A DNA stretch of 61,337 nucleotides from Paratractidigestivibacter sp963630635 (GCA_963630635.1 CAVGOA010000008.1:1-61337); one strand, 5' to 3'; numbered from the stretch's first letter, positions 1 through 9,029 are shown. Notes: generated by a model not told the origin, from the letters alone. Numbers and translations: made by a program.

Positions 1-26
1 CCCGTCGCAAGGCCGCGCGAGGCGCG

Positions 27-59
27 AAAAAGGGCGCCGACCCGTGAGGACCGGCGCCC
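27..59 (-). terminator. Rho-independent terminator after the surface protease gene
   Basis: Read on the minus strand, an 8-bp GC stem (GGGCGCCG / CGGCGCCC) with a short loop is followed directly by TTTTT. It lies 57 bp past the stop of the protease gene at 116 and in the right orientation to end that transcript. Bases 1-26 beyond it show no gene. Confidence 0.85.
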
Positions 60-115
60 AATGGCGCGTTTTGTGGCGAGACGACCGCGAAGGGCCGCGG
101 CCTACCCGCTAAAGC

Positions 116-2920
116 CTACTCGCGACGGCGGCGAGACACGTAGGCGCCCACGCTGGCCACGCCCGCGAAGCCCGCAAGGGCCACGGCGGCAACGCCGGTC
201 GCGTCGCCGGTGGAAGGCGTGCCCGCCTTGCCCTTCTTGCTGGCGGCCGCGGTCGTGGTGGTCGTGGTCGTCGTGGTGACGCCCTCGAACAGGCCGGCCT
301 GAGCCTTGTCCATGCCGTTGGTCAGGGCCTCGACGCGAGCAAAGACGGTATCGCTCGAGTCGGTGGTCCTTACCAGGGCGGTCTTGTAATTGGACCCGGC
401 GTTTGCCAGGCACTCCTCGGCTGCAGCGATGGCGGCCTTCAAGGCGTCGTAGTCCTCCTGGGTCATCCACTGCTTGTTAGTGGCCACGTTAGAGCCGTCC
501 GCGCTCACATAAACGCTGGCGAGAAGGGCCTTGGCCTGGGTGATCGCGGCCTCCAGGCCCTCAAGCTCGGCGACGGTGGCGTAATCGGCGATCTCGGCCA
601 CGGCCTTGATCGCGGGGTTGTCCACGGCCTTGCTGCCGTTGGCGTTGACCTGGTCAACGACGCCGGTCCAGTCGTACCACTGGGTCTTGTCGGTCGCGCC
701 GTCCTCGTTGCCGGAAGGCAGGGACTGGCCGGTGAAGCTCTCGCCCTCGTTCACGACGCCCACGAAGTAGCTGGCCTTAAGCGTCTCGATGGCGCCGTCA
801 ACGGCCTGCTGGATCTGCGCCTGCATCTCCGCTGTCTTAAGCGTGTCCTCGATGTCCTGGGCGATGGCCGCCGCCAGGGCCTCTTCTTCGGTGGCGTACT
901 CGGGGTGCTCCTCGCGGAACTTGGCAAGAGCCTTCTTGCCGTCGTCGGTCGAGTAGTACTGCTCGATCATGGGCTGGAGAATCTTCTTCAGCACCTGCTT
1001 GGCGGCCTCCTCGTACTGCTCGCGCTTCTCGGCTTCTTCTGCCTCGGTGAAGGTGGAGTGGGTGTTGACGGCCACGCCCGTGTAGTACTGCTCGTCGTCG
1101 TTGCAGTAGCCCGTGGTCACAACAGAGTACTGGTCGCCCTCGCGCAGCGCGATCCACTCGTCCTCATTGATGGAAAGGCGGTGGTAGCCGGCGTAGTCGT
1201 AGGTGGCCTCGGTGGTGTAGACCAGCTCGCCGTCAGAGGGGCTGGTGTAGCCGTCGGCCAGCTTAAAGACCTGGAAGGTAACGGTGGTGTTGGGCTTGTA
1301 GGTGGCGGCAGAAAGCGCGCGCACGTCCATGTCGCTCTCGGCGGTAAAGACGTTGGCCGCGTGGATAGGCGTCGCCGAGCCGTTGGTCACAACAGCGTCG
1401 TCGGCGGCCAGGAAGTCGTACTGGTCGATGACGTAATCGGTGTTGTCGTTGTACGAGTTGATGTCAAAGTCGTAGGACTCGGCCAGCTGGAGCGAGTGAT
1501 CGTAGTAAGAGATCCAGAAATACCCGGTGGCGTTGCCGTTCTCGTCCTTAAAGCCCCAGTCGCTGGGGAAGTTGACCGAGTCAAAGCTGTCGCCGGTCTC
1601 GGAACCCCAGCTGTTCTTGACCAGCCAGGCGCCGTCGCCCTCGGGCGTGTGGGTTGCGGTATCCGAGAAGCCCTTGGCAAAGTTGGACGCCTCGTAAGTG
1701 TCGTCCCAGCCCACGATGGTCACGGCGTGGTTGGGCTTGCCGTCGTCGTAGGTGTAGTGGGCCCACTCGGTGCTGATGTACTTGGATGGGTTTTTCTCGT
1801 CGCCGGGCGTGGAGTTATCTGCCGAGAAGCACACCGAGACGGCGCGGCTAAAGTCGCTTTTGTCGTTGGGGTCGTTGTACAGCTCGTCCTTGATGGCTTT
1901 CACGCTGTCCCAGTTGACGCCGGTCCAGCTGCCGTTCTCGTCAAGGATGCGCGTGTCGGGCAGCTCGTTGCCGTTCTCGAGGTTCATGAGCGAGGTGTTC
2001 CACCACGACAGGTCGTCGCTGCCCTGCTGAGTCTCGATGGACCAGTCGGTGTAGACGTCGGTCTTGCCGTCGGCGCTCTTGTAGTTGCCCGCGTAGCAAC
2101 GCTTCTTCCAGCTAATGATCTCGCCGCGGTTAAGGCGCGCCTCGCAGCCGGTCTGGGCGTCGTCGATCTGCGCCTGGGTAAGGTACTCGAGGTTCTTCTT
2201 GGTGCCGGTGGGGTACTCCTTGCTCACCTCGACCTTCTCCATGGTGACAACAAGGTAGACGGGCTCGTTGGACTCCTGGCCCAGCACGCCGTTGTTCTTG
2301 TAGGTGTAGTCGGACTCAAGCGCGGGGCCAATGCCCGAGGCAAAGACGTTGACGCCAAAGGTCAGCCAGCCGCCAGAGTCCAGCGCCAGGTTGGGGTCGC
2401 TGCTGCTGGAGTGGTAGCCCTCGCCGGCCTGGGCCTTGCCCACGATGGACTCGGGCGCGCCGCCGTTGAGGTAGACCGCGCGGGCAAGCTGCAGCTCGGA
2501 GAGGTCGAGGCCCGTATCTGCATAGGTCTTGCCCGTCTCGGACAAGATGGACGTCTCGCATGCGGCGATGGTCGCAAAGCCCCAGCAGGTGCCCCAGGGA
2601 TTCTGGAACTTGACGGGGGTCACGACGCCCTGGTCGCGCAGGTCGTAGCTGGCGGGGTATTCGGTCACGCTGGCGTCGTCTGCCAGGGCCACGGCCGCGG
2701 TGTCGCTGGCGGTAAAGGGCTGGTAGTCGGGGGCGTCGGCGCTCTGGGCGGCCTGGGCCCAGACGGAAAGAAGGTCGGCGTCGGCGGCGTATGCGGCGGT
2801 CGAGAAGCCCCCGGACATCGATGCCGCAAGGACGACGGCAAGGCTGGCCTTAAAGCCGTGCCTTAGGAGTTGGCGAGAAGTGCGCCACGGCGTCTTCTTG
2901 CCCGGACGGGTGTCTTTCAC
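116..2920 (-). CDS. Secreted, cell-wall-anchored papain-like (C1 family) cysteine protease with lectin-like region
   Basis: The 934-residue product starts at a GTG preceded by AGGAG seven bases upstream. It has an N-terminal signal peptide (basic start, hydrophobic core, cleavage near AYA-A around residue 46). A C1 peptidase domain follows: YDLRDQG, then the active-site Cys112 in GTCWGFA, the His in NHAVTIVGWDD and the Asn in LVKNSWG, so the triad looks intact. After the catalytic domain there is a beta-rich region of the lectin-like type found in such surface proteases, then a charged helical region. The C-terminus is a threonine run, a lysine-rich stalk, TPSTGD (a variant of the LPxTG sortase signal), a hydrophobic segment and RRRRE. 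Known for the family: C1A-type peptide hydrolysis at the cell surface. The substrate cannot be inferred. The gene stands alone and ends at a strong terminator. Confidence 0.88.
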   Translation of the reverse strand: MKDTRPGKKTPWRTSRQLLRHGFKASLAVVLAASMSGGFSTAAYAADADLLSVWAQAAQSADAPDYQPFTASDTAAVALADDASVTEYPASYDLRDQGVVTPVKFQNPWGTCWGFATIAACETSILSETGKTYADTGLDLSELQLARAVYLNGGAPESIVGKAQAGEGYHSSSSDPNLALDSGGWLTFGVNVFASGIGPALESDYTYKNNGVLGQESNEPVYLVVTMEKVEVSKEYPTGTKKNLEYLTQAQIDDAQTGCEARLNRGEIISWKKRCYAGNYKSADGKTDVYTDWSIETQQGSDDLSWWNTSLMNLENGNELPDTRILDENGSWTGVNWDSVKAIKDELYNDPNDKSDFSRAVSVCFSADNSTPGDEKNPSKYISTEWAHYTYDDGKPNHAVTIVGWDDTYEASNFAKGFSDTATHTPEGDGAWLVKNSWGSETGDSFDSVNFPSDWGFKDENGNATGYFWISYYDHSLQLAESYDFDINSYNDNTDYVIDQYDFLAADDAVVTNGSATPIHAANVFTAESDMDVRALSAATYKPNTTVTFQVFKLADGYTSPSDGELVYTTEATYDYAGYHRLSINEDEWIALREGDQYSVVTTGYCNDDEQYYTGVAVNTHSTFTEAEEAEKREQYEEAAKQVLKKILQPMIEQYYSTDDGKKALAKFREEHPEYATEEEALAAAIAQDIEDTLKTAEMQAQIQQAVDGAIETLKASYFVGVVNEGESFTGQSLPSGNEDGATDKTQWYDWTGVVDQVNANGSKAVDNPAIKAVAEIADYATVAELEGLEAAITQAKALLASVYVSADGSNVATNKQWMTQEDYDALKAAIAAAEECLANAGSNYKTALVRTTDSSDTVFARVEALTNGMDKAQAGLFEGVTTTTTTTTTAAASKKGKAGTPSTGDATGVAAVALAGFAGVASVGAYVSRRRRE

Positions 2921-2964
2921 GTGGGTCTCCTTTGCTCAAGGGGGTGACGGATGTGCCCCCCTGC

Positions 2965-2992
2965 AATATAACGGCATGTAGAGTGGGCAAAA
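2965..2992 (-). promoter_or_regulatory. Possible promoter of the surface protease gene
   Basis: On the minus strand, TTTTGC and TATATT are separated by 16 bases, about 45 bp before the GTG start. This is a moderate match to a sigma-70 promoter. The rest of the 2921-3259 divergent interval holds the candidate promoter of the transporter on the other side and GC-rich sequence without a recognisable gene. Confidence 0.35.
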
Positions 2993-3161
2993 CTTAAAGC
3001 AGTGTACAGGAAACTTGTTGCTTGCTGTTTAAGGTTTGGGGCAACGGAGAAAACAACACCGCGAGCGTTAGGCAACATGTGGCCGGGCGCTTGCGCGGAG
3101 CACGGCCCGTCCCGCGTCCGGGATGGGCACCGCCGCTCCCGCCCCGCCCGCCGGGCCGCCG

Positions 3162-3190
3162 TTGACCCGCGCCCAGAGCCGCCGCATACT
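3162..3190 (+). promoter_or_regulatory. Possible promoter of the MATE transporter gene
   Basis: TTGACC and CATACT are separated by exactly 17 bases, 70 bp before the ATG at 3260. The same -10 word (CATACT, 17-bp spacer) also occurs upstream of clpC at 37222. Confidence 0.4.
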
Positions 3191-3259
3191 TAATCTATCT
3201 GCGTGGCCCTCGGCCGGGCAGACAAGCCATCCCGCCACAAGAAAGAGCCCTAAACCGCG

Positions 3260-5077
3260 ATGCATATTCTTCACCGCACACCAAAAGGCACCGTCAGGCC
3301 CCTGGTGCCCTCTGTCTTTAAGGCGCTGGTTGTTGCCACGGTCTTAGGCCGCCTTTCCGAGAGCGCCTGCGACACCATCACGAGCATCGTCGTGGGCCAG
3401 CTGGTGGGCTCGGCTCAGCTGGCGGCCATCAGCCTGGTCCAGCCGTTGGACATCCTGGCTGCCATGGTGGCCAACCTCATTGCGCTGGGCTCGTCGTTTT
3501 TGTGCGCCTACTACATGGGCGACGGCCGCGAGCAAGACGTCAACAGCACCTTCTCGTTAAGCGTGGGGCTTCTCGTCTTCTTTGGTGCGGCGTTTACGTT
3601 GGTCTACGCCTTTGCAGCCGAGCCGATCGTGGCCCTTATGGGCGGCCGCGGCGAGCTGGCGCAGTGCACCATCGACTACATGCATGGCACGGCGGTGGGC
3701 TACATCCCGTACTTCACGTCGCGCATCCTGTTGGAGTCGATCGCGCTCAACGGTTCGAAGGACCTGGCCGTGCGCTCTACGGTGGCGTCGAGTGTGACCG
3801 ATCTTCTCGCCGCGTTGGGCTCGCTTTACGTCTTTAAGCTGGGGATCTTTGGCGTGGGTCTCTCGGTTAGCCTGGCCAGCTGGGCCTGCTTTGCCGTGTG
3901 CCTTTTGCACTTTAGGCGCCCCAGCAACACGCTTGCGCTGGTACGCCCCACGGGCGTTGGCGAGAAGCTCATCAAGATTTTTCGCGGCGGCTCGTCGCAG
4001 GGCTTCTCGCGCGGCGGCGTGGCGCTGCAGACCATTGTGCGAAACGGTGTGCTTTTGGCCTACGGCGGCCCCGAGGCACTGGCTGCCATGCGCGTGGTGA
4101 TGTCGATCAACAACCTGTTTACCTCGACGGTCTTGACCTGCAACTACACGGTGCAGTCGATGATCTCGATGTTCTTTGGCGAGCACGACCGCCAAGCGAT
4201 CGAGGACACCTCCGAGATTGCCGCGCACATCGAGGCCGCGCTCACCGGCTTCTGGACGATTGCCCTTCTGGCCGTGCCCAATCTCTTTTGCGTGCTCTTT
4301 GGCCTGGACGACAGCCATGCCTACGACTTTGGCGTGGTGCTTTTGCGCCTGTACGCGCTGGGCCTGTTCTTCTCGATGCTGCGGCAGTTGTTTACCAGCG
4401 TGCAAAACGCGCTCAACCGCACGGCCATCTCGTGGCTGGGCACGGTGGGGCAGACCGTTTTTGCCTACATTCCGCTGGTTTTGCTGCTGCCCCGCGCGTG
4501 GGGGATCAACGGCGCGTTTGCGGCGCTGCCGCTGTCCGAGCTGCTGGCCTTTGCGGCGTGCGTCGTCATTGCCGCGGTCAAGGGCGGCAACATCTTGCAC
4601 CCCCGTACCTGGACCTTGTTGCCCGCCGATTGGGGCCAAGAGCGTGAAGTGGTGTTTGCGATCGACGGCTCCCCGGCGGCTTACGAGGCGGCGTACGAGA
4701 CGATCAACGATTTTTGCGCGGCCGAGGGCGTGAGCCACAAGACGAGCGACCTTGCCGCACACACGGCCGAGGAGCTGGCGCTTCTCATCTTGGCACACCG
4801 CCGCGCCGAGCAGGACTCGCTTGGCCGTCTGCAGCGCGTGGGCAAGACGGTGACGGGCGCGGGCGCCGAGCAAAAGACGGCCGTCGAGTACCGCCTGGTC
4901 GTGATTGGCGACGAGCTGTCGCTGCGTCTGCGCTGCGCCGGCCTGCCCTACAACCCGCTGGCGGCCGAGCGCGTTGCCGGGTCGTATGAGCTGCAGCTTA
5001 TTGACATGTCCACGTCTTCGCAGGATTACCGGCACGCGCTGGGGATCAACAACTTGATTCTGAGGATTCGCAAGTAG
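3260..5077 (+). CDS. MATE-family transporter fused to a C-terminal HATPase-like domain
   Basis: Residues 1 to about 450 form a polytopic membrane protein with MATE-family character: an early GxLSESACDTITSIVVGQLVG region, repeated hydrophobic segments and two similar halves. MATE proteins export drugs or metabolites using H+ or Na+ gradients. At 605 residues it is about 150 longer than a usual MATE protein. The extra part (from about residue 458, WGQEREVVFAID onward) is soluble and resembles the RsbW/histidine-kinase ATPase fold in layout, but the expected N-box asparagine and glycine-rich motifs are weak or missing, so nucleotide binding is uncertain. The start is an ATG with only a weak AAGAG upstream. 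The gene is monocistronic and converges with azlD; the 56-bp gap between them is GC-rich without a clear terminator. Confidence 0.75.
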   Translation: MHILHRTPKGTVRPLVPSVFKALVVATVLGRLSESACDTITSIVVGQLVGSAQLAAISLVQPLDILAAMVANLIALGSSFLCAYYMGDGREQDVNSTFSLSVGLLVFFGAAFTLVYAFAAEPIVALMGGRGELAQCTIDYMHGTAVGYIPYFTSRILLESIALNGSKDLAVRSTVASSVTDLLAALGSLYVFKLGIFGVGLSVSLASWACFAVCLLHFRRPSNTLALVRPTGVGEKLIKIFRGGSSQGFSRGGVALQTIVRNGVLLAYGGPEALAAMRVVMSINNLFTSTVLTCNYTVQSMISMFFGEHDRQAIEDTSEIAAHIEAALTGFWTIALLAVPNLFCVLFGLDDSHAYDFGVVLLRLYALGLFFSMLRQLFTSVQNALNRTAISWLGTVGQTVFAYIPLVLLLPRAWGINGAFAALPLSELLAFAACVVIAAVKGGNILHPRTWTLLPADWGQEREVVFAIDGSPAAYEAAYETINDFCAAEGVSHKTSDLAAHTAEELALLILAHRRAEQDSLGRLQRVGKTVTGAGAEQKTAVEYRLVVIGDELSLRLRCAGLPYNPLAAERVAGSYELQLIDMSTSSQDYRHALGINNLILRIRK

Positions 5078-5133
5078 GCGGCGGGGCGTCGGGGCGTGCC
5101 GGGGCGCCGGGCCGGGCGGCGGGTTTCTTGCTG

Positions 5134-5450
5134 CTAGATGAGGCCGAGAAGCACGTACGCCACGACTCCAATGACGCAGCACCACAGCATTGACCTGGTC
5201 TTTTTAGCCACAACCACCGTAACGGCTGCGGCGAGAAGAGCCACGACCGACGTTTTGGGGTCTGTCGCCAGCGTGGCCGGCGAGAAGAGGTCGTTGGCCA
5301 CCAGCGCCGCAAAGGCCGCGGGCGGGATGTAGCCCAGCGCGCGCACGGCGCCCTGCGGCAGGCTGCGGCCGCGCAGGGCAAAGATGGGCACCACGCGGCA
5401 GGCCAGCACCACGGCAAACGTGCAGAGCCAGATGACGAGAAAATCCTGGG
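5134..5450 (-). CDS. azlD: AzlD-like branched-chain amino acid export subunit (5' end lost in gap)
   Basis: The visible 105 codons (from QDFLVIWLCTFAVVLACRV to the stop) contain three or four hydrophobic segments and RVVPIFALRG near the start, as in AzlD proteins, which are about 100-110 residues. Almost the whole protein is therefore visible and its start should lie just inside the N run. AzlD is the small partner of AzlC; the pair exports branched-chain amino acids and analogues. The order azlC-azlD on the minus strand is normal for the family. Confidence 0.75.
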
Positions 5451-5738
5451 NNNNNNNNNNNNNNNNNNNNNNNNNNNNNNNNNNNNNNNNNNNNNNNNNN
5501 NNNNNNNNNNNNNNNNNNNNNNNNNNNNNNNNNNNNNNNNNNNNNNNNNNNNNNNNNNNNNNNNNNNNNNNNNNNNNNNNNNNNNNNNNNNNNNNNNNNN
5601 NNNNNNNNNNNNNNNNNNNNNNNNNNNNNNNNNNNNNNNNNNNNNNNNNNNNNNNNNNNNNNNNNNNNNNNNNNNNNNNNNNNNNNNNNNNNNNNNNNNN
5701 NNNNNNNNNNNNNNNNNNNNNNNNNNNNNNNNNNNNNN
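5451..5738. other. Assembly gap (run of N)
   Basis: 288 undetermined bases remove the 3' end of azlC and the very start of azlD. Any apparent fusion of the two reading frames across this run is meaningless, because the true gap length is unknown. Confidence 0.99.
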
Positions 5739-6194
5739 CGCCACCGAGGCCGCCCACGTGGCGATGGTCACAAGGTTGAGGGCCAGCGCGTGACGCAGGG
5801 TCCAGCCGCTCTTCTCGCCTTCCGCAAGCTTAGAGAGGGTGACTCCGTAGGCTTCCTCGATTAAGGTCAGGGCCATGGCAAGGGCTTCTCGCTTCTTGCA
5901 TTTTTGCAGGTAGGGGGCAAGCGATGCCGAGTACAGCGCAAAGCGCAGCGATATCGCGCCCACACTGGCGATGATCGTCGCGGCGGGCAGGCCGGCCAGC
6001 CACAGGTTCGAGATCATGAACTGCGCCCCGCCCGAGATGACGGTCACGCTTAGGAGAAAGCCCTGCGCGGGGCCAAGCCCGCATTTGGAGCCCAGGATGC
6101 CGCAGGCCATGCCCAGGGGAATGTAGGACAACATGATGGGCCAGGCTACGGCCAGGACGTCGGTGATAAGGGATTGCTGTTTTGTGGTGCTCAA
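5739..6194 (-). CDS. azlC: AzlC-like branched-chain amino acid permease (3' end lost in gap)
   Basis: 152 codons are visible before the gap. The pattern WPIMLSYIPLGMACGILG, then GGAQFMISNLWLAG, then LRFALYSASLAPYL is typical of AzlC/YgaZ, whose members are about 230-240 residues, so roughly two thirds is present. The called start is a TTG without a good Shine-Dalgarno sequence; the family alignment agrees with a start close to here, but an internal start (ATG at codon 21) cannot be excluded. The gene is divergent from the MFS transporter, sharing a 97-bp interval. Confidence 0.75.
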
Positions 6195-6225
6195 GGCTGG
6201 TTGCGCCCGCGCTTTCAGGGGTCTG

Positions 6226-6261
6226 AAACTGAAGTTGAATTTCAGTTTGATTTGCTATAGT
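6226..6261 (+). promoter_or_regulatory. Promoter with overlapping inverted-repeat operator for the MFS transporter
   Basis: AAACTGAA (6226-6233) and TTCAGTTT (6241-6248) form a perfect 8-bp inverted repeat with a 7-bp spacer. Within and after it lie a TTGAAT -35 (6235) and a TATAGT -10 (6256) with a slightly short 15-base spacer. The arrangement suggests a repressor dimer blocking the promoter; TetR- or MarR-type regulators are typical for efflux genes, but no such gene is adjacent. Confidence 0.5.
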
Positions 6262-6291
6262 GCCTGCGTCTTTTCTATCACGGAGGTAAAG

Positions 6292-7657
6292 ATGCAGACA
6301 AATTCGCAGGTAAGTGTTGAGAAACCGGCAACATTCGAACGCGTGCTGGACGCTCGGCTGATCATGAGCGTGGTGGCTGCGGGCATCATGTCGTTTTGCG
6401 GCGTCACGGTTGAGACAGCCATGAACGTGACGTTTCCAACTTTGATGTCTGAGTTTGGGATTGGCACGTCTACGGTTCAGTGGCTTACCACGTCCTACCT
6501 GCTGGTTCTTGCTGCAATTGTCCCCACCTCGTCTTACCTTAACCGTCGTTTTGCCACAAAGCACGTGTTTGTGGCGGCCATGTGTTTTTATATCTCGGGC
6601 ATCGTGTGCGGCTTCACGGCCCAGAGCTTCCCGATGTTGATCGTGGGGCGCCTGCTTGAGGGCGTGGGCACCGGCATCGCGCTGCCGTTGATGTTCAACA
6701 TCATCACCGAGCAGGCGCCGCGCGAGTGCATGGGCACGATGATGGGCGTGGGCACGCTGGTGAGCGCGATGGCGCCGGCGGTGGGGCCTTCGGTCGGCGG
6801 TTGGCTGGCCGAGAACTTTGGCTGGCGTATGATTTTTGCGGCCTTGCTGCCTGTGCTGGCCGTGGCCTTTTTGCTGGGCATCTTCTCGATTCGCCAGAGC
6901 CACCAGGTTGTACGCGAGAAGTTTGACGTGGCTGGGTGGCTGGCCGTCTCGGCAAGCTTTGCCTCGCTGGTGTTTGCGGTTGACCTGGGCGCGGGCTTTG
7001 GCTGGACCAGCCCGGCCACGCTGGGGTTGTTCGCTGCGTTTGTCGTGTGCCTGGCGCTGTTTGTGGTGCGCGAGCGTGCGGCCGCGGCACCCTTGATCCA
7101 CCTGTCGATCTTTGAGAGCCGCCGCTTTGTGATGGGCGTCGTTGCCATTGTCTGCCTGCAGTTTGTTGTGCTGGGGCTGAGCTTCTTGATCCCCAACTAC
7201 TCGCAGCTGGTGATGGGGGCGGGCGCCACCGAGGCTGGCTCTATCTTGCTGCCGGGTTGCGCGGTGGGTGCCGTGATGGCGCCGCTCTCGGGCCAGATTC
7301 TGGACAAGCTGGGGGCGCGAAAGCCCATTCTTGCCGGTGCTGCCTGCGCTTTTGCGGGCGAGGCGCTGTTCTGCGCGTTTAGCGCCGCGCTGCCCACGGC
7401 GCCGGCCATCTGCTTCTATATCTTGTTTGCCTTTGGCCAGAGCCTGATGGTTGGCAACTCGATGACCACGTCGCTTTCGTTCTTGCCGGCAGATACCAAG
7501 TCCGACGGCAACGCCGTGATCAACACCTTGCAGCAGCTTGCGGGCGCAGTGGGCACGAGCGTGGCCTCGGCGATTGTCAATGCCGCCCAGGTAGGCGTGG
7601 CTGCCGATGCGATGGCCGCCGCAACCGCCACCGGCACCCGCGAGGCCTACGCCCTTC
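6292..7657 (+). CDS. MFS multidrug transporter, DHA2/EmrB-like (3' end lost in gap)
   Basis: The ATG at 6292 follows CGGAGGTAAAG, a near-perfect ribosome binding site, so upstream in-frame codons are not used. The 455 visible codons cover about 13 hydrophobic segments. They include the DHA2 features WLTTSYLLVLAAIVPTSSYL and RLLEGVGTGIALPLMFN (motif C region) and LxxxxGxxVGPSVGGWL. Members of this 14-segment family export drugs by proton antiport and are about 450-500 residues, so the true stop is probably inside the N run. The inverted repeat over the promoter suggests ligand-controlled repression. Confidence 0.85.
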
Positions 7658-7847
7658 NNNNNNNNNNNNNNNNNNNNNNNNNNNNNNNNNNNNNNNNNNN
7701 NNNNNNNNNNNNNNNNNNNNNNNNNNNNNNNNNNNNNNNNNNNNNNNNNNNNNNNNNNNNNNNNNNNNNNNNNNNNNNNNNNNNNNNNNNNNNNNNNNNN
7801 NNNNNNNNNNNNNNNNNNNNNNNNNNNNNNNNNNNNNNNNNNNNNNN
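7658..7847. other. Assembly gap (run of N)
   Basis: 190 undetermined bases cover the C-terminus of the MFS transporter. The length is not a multiple of three and is unlikely to be exact, so frames cannot be carried across it. Confidence 0.99.
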
Positions 7848-7888
7848 GCCAAAACTGCCTTGGCTACTTGGCGTAGCGGATTTTAAAC

Positions 7889-7914
7889 CGCGAAAAGTCG
7901 CGCTTGTTGTTTTG
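7889..7914 (+). terminator. Possible terminator of the MFS transporter gene
   Basis: A 5-bp stem (CGCGA / TCGCG) is followed by a T-rich stretch CTTGTTGTTTT on the plus strand. The stem is short and the U tract is interrupted, so this is a weak call. A second GC stem (GGGGC / GCCCC) follows in the gap before the regulator's stop. Confidence 0.4.
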
Positions 7915-7933
7915 CGGGGCCTCGTCGCCCCGT

Positions 7934-8689
7934 CTAAAGCACCGTTAAGCCGGCGCGGCGAACCTGACGTGCGCCCTCGGGGGCGTCGTCGTCGCAAATC
8001 AGCGCCTCGAAGTCGTCGAAATTGGCGTAGCGGTAGCTGCCAAAACTCAATAGCTTACGAGCCTCGGCCACCAGGTAGTTCTGCTTGGTGCGCTCGACCA
8101 CGGCCTGTTTCACAATCCCGTCCTCGGGCGCGTGCGTGGTGATCTCGCGCGTTGCCGGGTCAAGGCCATAGCAGCCCATAAACGACAGGTCAAAGCGGTA
8201 GTTCTCCAGCGCCGCCACGCACGAGCCGCCCACAAAGCCGTCGTATCCCATGCGCAGAGTGCCTCCCGGGCACAGCGCTGTGACCTCGGGGCTCTTCGAC
8301 AGCGCCTTAAGCACGCCGATCATCGTCGAGACCACGTTGCAGCAAATGTGCCGCTCGGCAATGAGCTGCGCCAAGAACAAGTTAGTAGTAGAGATGTCGA
8401 GAAAGACCGTTGACTCGGGGTAGATGAGTTCCACCGCCTTTGCGGCGATGATGCGCTTTTGCGGCACCATGGTGCCAATACGGTCAACGACATTGGGTTC
8501 GGGCGTAGCCTGCAGCGCGGTGGCCCCGCCGTAGACGCGGCGGCACTTTCCGTCTGCCGCCAGCTGCTTTAAATCCTTGCGAATACAGTCCTCGGTCACG
8601 TCAAAACGCTGGGCAAGCTCGGCCACGGTCACGCGTCCGTGGGTCTCTAGAAGCTTGATCGTTTGTTGCTGGCGCTCTTCGAGAAACAT
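7934..8689 (-). CDS. DeoR-family transcriptional regulator, likely controlling the adjacent PTS operon
   Basis: The 251-residue product starts at the ATG at 8689, preceded by GAGAGGAAAACA; upstream in-frame codons have no such site. The N-terminus is the DeoR helix-turn-helix (MFLEERQQQTIKLLE, VTVAELAQRFDVTEDCIRKDL, YGGA), followed by a DeoRC sugar-phosphate sensor domain (FLDISTTNLFLAQL, GGTLR, GGSCV). Such proteins usually repress a neighbouring sugar operon and release DNA on binding a phosphorylated sugar. It is divergent from the mannose-type PTS operon with a 340-bp interval that contains repeated operator-like sequences, so control of that operon is the natural inference. Confidence 0.85.
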   Translation of the reverse strand: MFLEERQQQTIKLLETHGRVTVAELAQRFDVTEDCIRKDLKQLAADGKCRRVYGGATALQATPEPNVVDRIGTMVPQKRIIAAKAVELIYPESTVFLDISTTNLFLAQLIAERHICCNVVSTMIGVLKALSKSPEVTALCPGGTLRMGYDGFVGGSCVAALENYRFDLSFMGCYGLDPATREITTHAPEDGIVKQAVVERTKQNYLVAEARKLLSFGSYRYANFDDFEALICDDDAPEGARQVRRAGLTVL

Positions 8690-8767
8690 TGTTTTCCTCT
8701 CGCTCGGCTGCGGCTTGAGTATACGCGCAAGACGAAACAAGAACCCACCGGGACAAAACAATAACCG

Positions 8768-8779
8768 TTTACCGGTAAA
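8768..8779. promoter_or_regulatory. Perfect 12-bp palindrome near the regulator's own start
   Basis: TTTACCGGTAAA is a perfect palindrome 79 bp upstream of the DeoR start. The surrounding bases are unusually AT-rich for this genome and carry short repeats (GGACAAA twice, AAATAAGA). It could be an autoregulatory site. Confidence 0.35.
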
Positions 8780-8870
8780 ATAAGATGTAATAGGACAAAG
8801 TAAGACCAAATAAGAACACCGCACGCAAACAAGCTAAAACGGTACAAGAAATTATCCGGCCTAACATAAG

Positions 8871-8955
8871 GTTGCCACTGTTAACTACCGCTCGCCGACA
8901 GTTTGTTGCCACTGACAACAAAACGATTTCCATCGGGATAGTTGCCAGTGACAAT
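8871..8955. promoter_or_regulatory. Three regularly spaced operator-like repeats upstream of the PTS operon
   Basis: GTTGCCACTGTTAAC (8871-8885), GTTGCCACTGACAAC (8905-8919) and GTTGCCAGTGACAAT (8941-8955) are near-identical imperfect palindromes in the same orientation. Their starts are 34 and 36 bp apart, close to whole helical turns. They lie 75-160 bp before the EIIA start. Cooperative binding of a regulator on one DNA face is inferred; the DeoR protein encoded divergently is the best candidate. Confidence 0.65.
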
Positions 8956-9029
8956 CAAATCGAAATGACGGCCGCGCCGCCTGGCCGGCCAAAGCACAAC
9001 GCGACAAACCCAGCGAGAAAGGACACCCC

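Noticed and set aside
5046..6194. One continuous AzlC-AzlD fusion frame
   Set aside because: The frame passes through a run of N whose real length is unknown; the part after the gap is in a different frame from genuine AzlD.
7848..7933. Coding remainder of the MFS gene after the second gap
   Set aside because: The frame cannot be carried across the gap, and the sequence looks like a terminator region, not transporter C-terminus.
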